Shown here: positions 37,836 through 45,380 of the stretch, piece after piece
How the letters are laid out: each line of letters opens with the position of its first letter
How positions within the stretch are numbered: the first letter of the stretch is position 1
Assembly: GCA_025355445.1 (NCBI GenBank)
Contig: JANXZQ010000170.1
Coordinates: 1-45,380 of the forward strand
Length of the DNA: 45,380 nt
Direction: 5' to 3'
From: Gammaproteobacteria bacterium
GTDB taxonomy: Bacteria > Pseudomonadota > Gammaproteobacteria > Steroidobacterales > Steroidobacteraceae
The notes under the pieces: model-generated
Told to the model about the DNA's origin: nothing
Databases searched by the model: none
What the model saw: only the letters and a program-made list of their open reading frames with translations
Made by a program: the position numbers and the translations under genes

Positions 37836-38504
37836 GTGAAAAAAAGCAATCTGGAATGCAGATCGTTGATTAGTCTTGCGATACTACTAGTGCCGATGCT
37901 CGGCCGCGCTCAGACGCCCACCCGGCTCGATAGCGATGACGTGCAGTTTCAATTTGGCGGGGTTGCCATGGAGACCTCCCACACCGGCTGAAACATTGTA
38001 AAGACCAGTAAGCCTTCCAGCAGGCGGCTCTGCGGATTTGCCATTCGCGGTAACCATAGCAGTAGAGCGAATCCGCACGTCGAGTGGGATTTCAACATCG
38101 ACCAAATCTTCACTCCAGATCGCGCAGCGGCCGGAGTTTCGGCGGGGACGTTCGACGTGACGGATCACAAGCGCAAGCCTCGAGCACCCATCACCCAAAT
38201 GAGTTTCACTTTGCATGGTGTGGCGGATCCCATTGTCGCCGAGATTCGGGGCGTGCCAAATGCCGATGGTGGCATCGTCGCATTGATCCAATCTGAGCCG
38301 GCGAGCCGATTGTTTGCTGAATTCCAGACCGAGCAGCCCATTCTCATTTCCATGCAATACGCCGACCGCACCACCGATCAGCTCGAGGTGCGCGGCTTTC
38401 GAGACAGGCGCAAATTTGGCGGTGGGAAGAACAGTTACTTTGAGGAGTGCTTCCGGGGGTTCAAGGCACTGGTTCCCGGTGAAACTATTACGATATATCA
38501 CTGA
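37836..38504 (+). pseudogene. Hypothetical secreted protein gene interrupted by one in-frame TGA (37989-37991)
   Basis: GTG start after AGGAGG RBS; signal peptide MKKSNLECRSLISLAILLVPMLGRAQ; frame continues without other stops through TGA to ...FRGFKALVPGETITIYH at 38504. Confidence 0.6.
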
Positions 38505-38885
38505 TCGGATCAGCTACTTCGAGGCCGCAAGATCGACGCCAGACTTCTCGACCGTCATCCTTCCAATTACCAAAACGAAGCCTCGGTATCGGTAATTTCG
38601 TGAGTGTAAGCATATTGAATGATGAGGTGTGGTCTGATTGGCGTCGCGGGTCCCGGCCACGCAATACGTATTGTGGCGAAGAGTGTTTTCGGATGCCCGG
38701 TAGCCGACTGCTCCCGGGAATACCTCCGGTAACATTACTTGGTAAAGCTGTAAAGTCGCTGTTGGACGACGGAGAGTGTCGATGATCTCGATAAATCAGC
38801 TCTGTTTGTCGGCAGCGCGAGCTCGTGTTGGTCAACCTCATCGTTAGACGGGAAGTCACTCCCTTGCTTCCGCGCGGCCGCGCCC

Positions 38886-39110
38886 ATGAAAACAACAGCA
38901 TATTTTGATGCCATGCGCGAGCGTCCCGATCGAAGCATCGTCCAGAACGAGTGGATTGAGCGGGCTATTCGCGAATTTCGCCAGGCTGATGGCCGAATCC
39001 GGCGCTGGGTCGAGGTTCCGGAGATGGAAAACCGGTATCTTCGGGTTATCCTATTGTCTGACGGAGAGACTGTTCACAATGCTTTTCTCGACTGCGGATT
39101 TGTCCTATGA
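38886..39110 (+). CDS. Small protein (74 aa), DUF4258-like, paired with DUF2283 protein
   Basis: MKTTAYFDAMRERPDRSIVQNEWIERAIREFRQADGRIRRWVEVPEMENRYLRVILLSDGETVHNAFLD; ATGA overlap with next gene. Confidence 0.7.
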   Translation: MKTTAYFDAMRERPDRSIVQNEWIERAIREFRQADGRIRRWVEVPEMENRYLRVILLSDGETVHNAFLDCGFVL

Positions 39111-39304
39111 AAGTACGATACTTTGCCGATACTGACACTCTCTTGATCGAGTTTCGCGATGCTCCTGTTGCGGAAACGCGCGATCTCGATGAGAACACGC
39201 TTCTCGACGTCGATGCGCATGGGCATATCTGCTCAATCACGGTAGAGCACGCCTCCGAGCGCGCAGATGCGCCCCACTTCTCGTACGAAGAAGTCGCCGC
39301 CTAA
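39107..39304 (+). CDS. DUF2283 domain protein
   Basis: MKVRYFADTDTLLIEFRDAPVAETRDLDENTLLDVDAHGHICSITVEHASER. Confidence 0.88.
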   Translation: MKVRYFADTDTLLIEFRDAPVAETRDLDENTLLDVDAHGHICSITVEHASERADAPHFSYEEVAA

Positions 39305-39458
39305 CAATCGGGCGATCGCGAGTCGCGTCTTCGTTGACCTATGTCAGTAAGCCTGGCACGCCGTTCGTCGATCCTTCGAATTAACAGCTCGCGATTCCGC
39401 GTAGTTATCCACAGGCGTTGCCGCGGAAACGCACAATAGCGCTTCGCGGCGCAGACCC

Positions 39459-41288
39459 CTACTCGACGGTGACACTCTTCGCCAGATTTCGCGGCTGATC
39501 GACGTCGGTGCCCTTGAGGACTGCCACGTGATAGGCAAGCAGCTGCAAGGGAATCGCAAAAATGATGGGCGCCTGCAGCGCTGACGCGGCCACCGGCATC
39601 TCGATCACGGTCACGCCCTCCTCGCTGTGCATGCGCGCCTGCGGATCCGCGAACACGAATAGCTGTCCGCCGCGTGCGCGCACTTCCTGCAGGTTCGACT
39701 TGAGCTTCTCCAGAAGTTCATTGTTCGGTGCCACCGCCACCACCGGCATGTCCTCATCCACCAGCGCGAGGGGCCCGTGCTTGAGTTCCGCGGCTGCATA
39801 GGCTTCCGCGTGAATGTAGGATATTTCCTTGAGCTTCAGCGCACCTTCCATGGCAATGGCGTGCAGCGGCCCGCGGCCGAGAAACAATGCGTGGTGCTTG
39901 TCGGCGAAAACTTTGGCGAGCTCTTGAATAACCGCGTCCAGTTGCAGCGTTTTCTCGACCAGGCCTGGCAATTGCAGCAGTTGCGAGACGAGATCGCGCT
40001 CCTGTACCGCTGCGCTGCCGTTTTTCGCCAGCGCGATGGTCAACATGGCCAGCGCCGTCAACTGGGTCGTGAGAGCCTTGGTCGATGCAACTCCGATCTC
40101 GGGTCCGGCGCGGGTCAGCAGCACCAGACCCGATTCGCGCACCATGGAGCTTTCGGCCACATTGCAAATCGTGAGCGTGGACAGATACTGCGCCTGTTTA
40201 GCGTTGCGCAAAGCAGCCAGTGTGTCGGCCGTTTCGCCGGACTGGGAAATAGTGACGAACAGGGTATCCGGCGTGATGACGGGATCGCGATAACGGTATT
40301 CGCTGGCGATTTCCACCCGCGCCGGTATGCGACAAATCTGCTCGATGAAGTAGCTGGCGACCAGGCCGGCGTGAAAGCTGGTGCCGCAGGCGGCGATGTG
40401 CACGGCTTTGACCTTCTTGAAAACTTGTTCCGCGCCCGGGCCGAAGGCGGCATCGAGCAGCTTGCCGCCCGCGACCCGCTCCTCCAGGGTTTGGGCAATG
40501 GCGCGCGGCTGCTCATGAATTTCCTTGAGCATGAAATGCCGGTACTGGCCGCGCTCCACCGCGTCGGCCGGCAGTTCGCTTTCGCGGATCGGCCGCGCGC
40601 GGCGCGCGCCCGCGGCATCGAGAATCTTGATCGAGGTACGGCGAATCTCGGCGACATCCCCCTCTTCCAGGAACATGAAGCGGCGGGTAACGGGCAGCAG
40701 CGCCGCGACATCGGATGCGACGAAATTCTCATCAACGCCGAGCCCGATGACGACGGGGCAGCCTTGACGGGCCACCACCACGCACTCCGGGTCTGATTCG
40801 CTGATGACTGCCAAGGCATAGGCGCCCCGCAAGTCGGCCACTGTTTTGCGTACCGCCTCGAATAGATCGGCCGAGGAGGCCAGATGATGATGAATGCGGT
40901 GAGCGATGACCTCGGTATCGGTCTCGGAGGTGAAGGTGTAACCCAGCCCTTTGAGGTCGGCGCGCAGCACCTCGTGATTCTCGATGATCCCGTTGTGCAC
41001 GATGGCGACGCCGTCGCGGGAGATGTGCGGGTGAGCATTGTTGACGGTGGGGACTCCATGGGTCGCCCAGCGGGTGTGCGCAATGCCGACGTGCCCGGCA
41101 ATAGGGGCGGCGTCCAGGGCGTCTTGCAGAATCTTGACCTTTCCGACGGTGCGCAGGCGAGCGACCCGGCCGCTTTCGACTACGGCGATACCAGCGGAAT
41201 CATAGCCGCGGTATTCCAGGCGCCGCAGGCCTTCCATGAGTATCGGCACCGAGTTGCGCTCTGCAATCACACCCACGATTCCACACAT
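39459..41288 (-). CDS. glmS: Glutamine--fructose-6-phosphate aminotransferase (isomerizing)
   Basis: [44 protein letters not shown] domains; C-terminal [11 protein letters not shown]. Confidence 0.98.
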   Translation of the reverse strand: MCGIVGVIAERNSVPILMEGLRRLEYRGYDSAGIAVVESGRVARLRTVGKVKILQDALDAAPIAGHVGIAHTRWATHGVPTVNNAHPHISRDGVAIVHNGIIENHEVLRADLKGLGYTFTSETDTEVIAHRIHHHLASSADLFEAVRKTVADLRGAYALAVISESDPECVVVARQGCPVVIGLGVDENFVASDVAALLPVTRRFMFLEEGDVAEIRRTSIKILDAAGARRARPIRESELPADAVERGQYRHFMLKEIHEQPRAIAQTLEERVAGGKLLDAAFGPGAEQVFKKVKAVHIAACGTSFHAGLVASYFIEQICRIPARVEIASEYRYRDPVITPDTLFVTISQSGETADTLAALRNAKQAQYLSTLTICNVAESSMVRESGLVLLTRAGPEIGVASTKALTTQLTALAMLTIALAKNGSAAVQERDLVSQLLQLPGLVEKTLQLDAVIQELAKVFADKHHALFLGRGPLHAIAMEGALKLKEISYIHAEAYAAAELKHGPLALVDEDMPVVAVAPNNELLEKLKSNLQEVRARGGQLFVFADPQARMHSEEGVTVIEMPVAASALQAPIIFAIPLQLLAYHVAVLKGTDVDQPRNLAKSVTVE

Positions 41289-41436
41289 AAGGCCTGCTCC
41301 GTCCCCGGACTAAAAAGGCTGCCTAGTGTGCCCGACGTAGATCGGAAGTCCAGGGCACAGGTCAGACACAGGCGCGAGGCCTCCAGACAGGGCCTACTTC
41401 CCTAGCCATCCCAGCCGCCCTACTGCAAACATGACG

Positions 41437-41474
41437 ATACTATTTACTAACTACTATTAGTATTTGTATAGTAT
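41437..41474. promoter_or_regulatory. Candidate PadR operator/promoter region
   Basis: ATACTAT (41437-41443) and ATAGTAT (41468-41474) inverted repeat flanking the perfect palindrome TACTA-T-TAGTA (41452-41462), immediately before padR-like ATG 41481. Confidence 0.55.
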
Positions 41475-41480
41475 TAGCTT

Positions 41481-41843
41481 ATGGACGATAGTAACGGCAA
41501 GAAATTCCAAAAAGACCTTAACGGAGGCCTGGTAGGCCTGGTTTTGCTTGCCGTGCTCGAGCAATCCACTGACGACCTCTACGGCTATGAAATCGCCAAG
41601 CGGCTGGCGAACGCCAATGCGGGCGTCGCGATCTTCAAGGAGGGCACCATTTACCCGGTGCTGCGTGCTCTGTCGGCCGCGAATCTGCTCACCAGCCGCA
41701 TCGTCCCCTCGTATGCCGGACCCGCCCGGCGCTACTACCGCATTACCGATCAAGGTCGAACCGTGCTCGCGGAATGGACAGCCATCTGGGCTGGAACCCG
41801 CAGCTTCGTCGATCGCTTCATTGAAAAAGGAAATCCGCCATGA
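41481..41843 (+). CDS. PadR family transcriptional regulator
   Basis: GLVLLAVLEQSTDDLYGYEIAKRLANANAGVAIFKEGTIYPVLRALSAANLLTSRIV...GPARRYYRITDQGR. Confidence 0.92.
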   Translation: MDDSNGKKFQKDLNGGLVGLVLLAVLEQSTDDLYGYEIAKRLANANAGVAIFKEGTIYPVLRALSAANLLTSRIVPSYAGPARRYYRITDQGRTVLAEWTAIWAGTRSFVDRFIEKGNPP

Positions 41844-42764
41844 CCCGCAGCGCGCCGCGTTCCATCGATCAATATCTCAAGGCATTGCGCGAGGAGCTCG
41901 CCGGCGAAGACGCCGCGCTCATTCAGGACGCGCTTTACGACGCCGAGGAATATTTGCGTGCGGAGGTCGGCGGCGCATCCGGACAAATCCGAAGCCGACG
42001 TGCTGGAACTGATCGCGTCCACGTACGGGGCTCCCGACGAGGTGGCGAGCGCCTACCGCGACACCGAGGCGAAGGTGAAGGCCGCGATGACGACACCGCG
42101 CAAATTGCCCAAGAGCGGCGCCGGTGCGTTTTTCGGCGTGTTTTTGGATCCGCGCGCCTATACCTCGCTGTTCTTCATGCTGCTATCCCTCGCCACCGGT
42201 GTCATTTACTTCACGTTCTCGGTCACCGGCCTGGCGCTGTCGGCAGGCCTGTCCGTGCTCGTGATCGGAATACCGTTCTTTCTCATGTTCATCGCGTTGA
42301 CCCGCGTGGTGTCGCTGGCCGAGGGGCGATTGATCGAGGCTATGACCGGTGAGCGCATGCCGCGCCGCCCCGTGCATCAGGGCACTGCCGGCGGATTTTG
42401 GCAGCGCGTCGGCCATATGCTCAAGGATCGGCGCACCTGGACGACGCTCGCCTACTTGATATTGATGCTGCCGCTCGGCATCGCGTACTTCGTCATGGCG
42501 GTGGTCGGGCTGGCGGTGAGTCTCGCCTTCATATTCGCGCCGCTGGTCGAAATCGCGAGCCGCCTCGACTGGTTCGGCCTGCCCGACGACATACACATGA
42601 ATCCGATATGGCTCGATTCGCTGTGGGCGCTGCCCTTCATGGTTCTGGTCGGCGTGCTGCTGCTGACTCTACTTATGCACCTGGCGCGCGGCGTCGGACG
42701 CCTGCACGCCATGTACGCGAAAGCGCTGCTGGTGGCGCCGGCGGCGGCGCAGGCCGCGGCCTGA
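41840..42764 (+). pseudogene. HAAS-like signalling/membrane protein split by a +1 frameshift near 41969
   Basis: Frame from 41840 encodes MTRSAPRSIDQYLKALREELAGEDAALIQDALYDAEEYLRAEV; continuation AAHPDKSEADVLELIASTYGAPDEVASAYRD... is in the 41958 frame. Confidence 0.75.
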
Positions 42765-42791
42765 TGAGCATATGCCGAATCCGCGCTTGCG

Positions 42792-44357
42792 CTAAAAGTG
42801 CAGGATCGCGTCCATGGCGATCATGGCTTGGGAGTGCTTCCCCATTCCCGGTGTCAGGAAGGGATTGTCGTAAGCATCCACGTCCAGCGAATGCTCGAAG
42901 CGCAGCTCGGGACGCAGTTCGATCAAATCCCCGACCCAGTGCGTATAGGAGAGATCGAATTCCACGTAGCGCGTCTTGAATCCCGTGCGCTGGCCTCGGG
43001 CGTCGTTCAAGAAGTCGGTCCGCCACGTAACTATATCGCGCGGTCCGTACTGATAGTTGATGTAATTGACGATGGCCCATTCGTACGAGTAGCAAGTGAC
43101 CAGCGCTGGGTTGCAGATTGCCCCTGACGGAGCGCCGACTTTGAGGTAGGAATAGCGCTGCGCAATCATGGCCAGGCCCGCCGGATTCTGCACGTTCGGC
43201 GTGCGGCTCTGCCACATGTACCAGGCTTCCGTATCGGTGTGCCACTGAGAATTGAACTTGTGATACCAAGTGGCCACGGCGTGCTGCACGTTGTTCCAGC
43301 GCCAATTCCCGTCATTGATGCCGTTCATGCAGGGATAAAGGCTGTCCTTTCCCGAATCCGAGGTCCATTGAATACAGGCTGCCGGAGTCAGGTGCCGCTC
43401 GCTTTTCACCCAGGGTGCAACATCGTTGCCGCTGTTGATCTCGGTTTGAATCTGCCAATTTTTGCTGAGCTTGGTGGTCGCGACGACGCCCTGTTGGGTG
43501 TACGGGTCGAACGTGTAGAGCAACGAATGGCTGTACGTGAGATTGTTCGGCGCGAGCTGGGCCTCGATGTCCGGAATGGAGATGTAGCGCCCCACGCGGA
43601 CATTCGTACCCATGCCGATTTTCGGCAGCCAGAAATCCAGGTAGTACATGACGGGATCGAAGCCGTACTGTCGGGTCTCGTTCGTGTATTGATTACTGAA
43701 AATGCCCTGGGAAAAAGTGTACTTGTAGTCGGTTCCGTACAACAACGTAAGCCGGCCACCCCAGTCGAAATGATCGCGTTGGATTTCGTCGGGCACACGC
43801 TCGAAATACACGGCGACCTGATCGAGCTGCGCGGCGTTGGGTTCGAACGAATACGCCGCCGGGAAATTTCCACCGCTGCCGTTCACATAGTTGAAGCGGG
43901 TGTGCGAAGTGCTGACATTGCCGCCAGGTTCCAGCCATCCATAGACCGTGAAGCGGCCGTCTTTCAATTTTTTGCCGCCCTTGCCGCAATACAATGCGTC
44001 CATGAGAGCGCTGTAGTACATGTTCTCAGTGCCGATCGCCGGGGTTCCGCCAACGTTCCAAGTCGCATAGGGCCACGGTGGAATGGACTCGGGAACCTCC
44101 GCCCCGCCGGCGACCACAGCCGGCGGCACATTCGCGCCGGGACCGTTCCACGCCAGGTGTGACTCATAACTGTCCTTGAGTCGCCGGAAAAAACCGGAAG
44201 ACTCCGAACCTTTTGCGCAGCCCTCCGCGGGTCCATCGGGGTCTGCGGCGACGGACATCGGTGCGCTCGGCGCATCGTCGGCAAATGACCTCACGGTCAG
44301 CGCCAGCAAGCCGAAGAGAATCACGCGAGACATTCGAAAATTGCGATTTGTCGCCAT
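42792..44357 (-). CDS. Outer membrane beta-barrel porin (OmpL-like/BBP2-type)
   Basis: Signal peptide; FTVYGWLEPGGNVSTSHTRFNYVNGSGG...; YLDFWLPKIGMGTNVRVGRYISIPDIEAQLAPNNLTYSHSLLYTFDPYTQQGV; C-terminal IAMDAILHF. Confidence 0.78.
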   Translation of the reverse strand: MATNRNFRMSRVILFGLLALTVRSFADDAPSAPMSVAADPDGPAEGCAKGSESSGFFRRLKDSYESHLAWNGPGANVPPAVVAGGAEVPESIPPWPYATWNVGGTPAIGTENMYYSALMDALYCGKGGKKLKDGRFTVYGWLEPGGNVSTSHTRFNYVNGSGGNFPAAYSFEPNAAQLDQVAVYFERVPDEIQRDHFDWGGRLTLLYGTDYKYTFSQGIFSNQYTNETRQYGFDPVMYYLDFWLPKIGMGTNVRVGRYISIPDIEAQLAPNNLTYSHSLLYTFDPYTQQGVVATTKLSKNWQIQTEINSGNDVAPWVKSERHLTPAACIQWTSDSGKDSLYPCMNGINDGNWRWNNVQHAVATWYHKFNSQWHTDTEAWYMWQSRTPNVQNPAGLAMIAQRYSYLKVGAPSGAICNPALVTCYSYEWAIVNYINYQYGPRDIVTWRTDFLNDARGQRTGFKTRYVEFDLSYTHWVGDLIELRPELRFEHSLDVDAYDNPFLTPGMGKHSQAMIAMDAILHF

Positions 44358-44495
44358 CAGATTTGGCTTCCCGAAGGAAGCTCCCATTAAGTGTGAAAAA
44401 TATTCTGAAGCAGCGCAGCGTCAAAGGTTGTCAACAAATTCCCCAGCTCTGTAAGGAAGTTGTTAAAACCATTTGCGCCGGCCGGCGCGGCCGCA

Positions 44496-44813
44496 TCAGG
44501 TGCGGCGATGCTTCATCAATAGACCTGAAACACTGCCCAGCGCCGCCGCGGCAGATGCCTCGTCCCCGCGTCCACAGGCGCGCCGGACGAATCGAATCCG
44601 GCCCTTCATCCAGAGCGACTGCGCCGCGGTGTACTCCGAGCCATCGGAAGCGGCAACGCGTGCCTGTCCGGGCTTGTCGGGACGCAGCGAGTCAACGAGG
44701 TGTTGCACAGTGGTGAATTGCTCGGTGAGCGGGGCGCTGCATTGCGCATGGGCGAGATTGATCGCGAGCAGCAGAGGGGAGGTGGCCAAAAGGGCAAGGG
44801 CGGTAGCTTTCAT
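44496..44813 (-). CDS. Hypothetical secreted protein (105 aa)
   Basis: Signal peptide MKATALALLATSPLLLAINLAHAQ. Confidence 0.55.
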   Translation of the reverse strand: MKATALALLATSPLLLAINLAHAQCSAPLTEQFTTVQHLVDSLRPDKPGQARVAASDGSEYTAAQSLWMKGRIRFVRRACGRGDEASAAAALGSVSGLLMKHRRT

Positions 44814-44880
44814 GCCTGGAAGACTACACGCAGCCGCATATCAAAGCCGTCAAAAGAAGCGGCTGCTCGCTCATCGAGAT

Positions 44881-44905
44881 GTAAAGACGGCGCAAAAGCG
44901 CCGCC
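44881..44905 (-). terminator. Putative rho-independent terminator of glmU
   Basis: On the minus strand GGCGC-TTTT-GCGCC (44902-44889) followed by GTCTTTA. Confidence 0.5.
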
Positions 44906-44912
44906 GTCCGGA

Positions 44913-45380
44913 TCAGCCGGCGGGCTTCTTCAGCGCCGCATCGATGACGGCGGTCTTGTCGGCCTCACTGTGCTTGACCGGCCGTTTCCACCCGGCGATC
45001 GTGGTTTGCCTGGCACGCGTCAGAGTGAGTTCGCCGTCGGGAGCATTTTGCGTAATGGTCGATCCGGCGCCGATCGTGGCGCCGGAACCGATCCTCACCG
45101 GCGCCACCAGCATGCTGCCGGAACCGATGAACACGCCGTCTTCGATGACGGTCGGCCACTTGTTCTGGCCGTCGTAGTTGCAGGTGACGCTGCCGGCGCC
45201 GACGTTCACGCCTTTTCCGATCCGGCTATCGCCCACATAGGTCAAATGATTGGCTTTGCTGCCGACCCCGATTTCGCTGCTCTTGATCTCCACGAAATTG
45301 CCGACGTGCACGTCGCGATGCAATATCGTGTTCGGCCGCAGCCTCGCGAAGGGGCCGATCCGGCAATTCTCGCCGACTTC
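44913..45380 (-). CDS. glmU: GlmU, C-terminal acetyltransferase part (5' end beyond window)
   Basis: [95 protein letters not shown]; open to window end. Confidence 0.95.
   Translation of the reverse strand, partial: EVGENCRIGPFARLRPNTILHRDVHVGNFVEIKSSEIGVGSKANHLTYVGDSRIGKGVNVGAGSVTCNYDGQNKWPTVIEDGVFIGSGSMLVAPVRIGSGATIGAGSTITQNAPDGELTLTRARQTTIAGWKRPVKHSEADKTAVIDAALKKPAG

Noticed and set aside
37887-38501. 204-aa minus-strand ORF opposite the TGA-interrupted gene
   Set aside because: No signal peptide or recognisable family; the plus strand has RBS, signal peptide and protein-like composition, so I prefer it, though this is not certain.
39299-39339. GCCTAAC...GTTGACC as a complete attC site
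   Set aside because: Only about 41 bp and cores are not properly complementary; a complete attC is not supported, so only the weaker cassette-remnant idea is kept.
39777-40796. 339-aa plus-strand ORF antisense to glmS
   Set aside because: Shadow ORF of glmS.
41339-41349. AGATCGGAAG match to the start of an Illumina adapter
   Set aside because: Only about 10 nt match; the following bases (TCCAGGGCAC) do not match the adapter, so contamination is unlikely.
43239-44162. 307-aa plus-strand ORF antisense to the porin gene
   Set aside because: Shadow ORF; the minus-strand protein has signal peptide and beta-barrel features.
1-45380. CRISPR arrays, tRNA/rRNA genes, transposases, phage genes
   Set aside because: No repeat-spacer arrays, cloverleaf-like or rRNA sequences, or transposase/phage proteins were recognised by reading; a tRNAscan/CRISPR search would be needed for certainty.

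Overview
This 45.4 kb, GC-rich window looks like a gammaproteobacterial-type chromosomal segment. Most of it is densely packed housekeeping and accessory genes. Left to right: 3' end of a GGDEF/EAL gene; YheS-type ABC-F ATPase; degenerate phospholipase-D-like protein; Mla/Pqi-type lipid transport operon (minus strand); CPA2/Kef-type antiporter; a GEMM-I (c-di-GMP-I) riboswitch in front of an FAD-linked oxidase; PH/SHOCT protein; Dps; a GntR/ABC operon headed by an unlisted 54-aa membrane ORF; ECF sigma factor with a membrane partner; malate dehydrogenase; FadE-type acyl-CoA dehydrogenase; DUF3667 protein; DinB; ExeA/GspB pair; dodecin; DUF502 protein; Tag glycosylase; a receiver-like/TonB fusion; redoxin; CsrA next to a GGDEF/EAL protein; MATE transporter; PBP4/DacB; methyltransferase; an atypical islet at about 37.6-39.4 kb; GlmS; PadR and a frameshifted HAAS-like gene; a porin; and partial GlmU. 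The best leads are: (1) the c-di-GMP riboswitch with a hairpin that pairs the Shine-Dalgarno of an FAD oxidase; (2) the atypical islet, with a gene interrupted by one in-frame TGA and a DUF2283 two-gene cassette flanked by integron-like core motifs; (3) the receiver-like/TonB fusion; (4) a PLD-fold protein that appears to have lost both HKD motifs; (5) a +1 frameshift in the PadR-linked gene. All family assignments come from reading the sequence; no searches were run.
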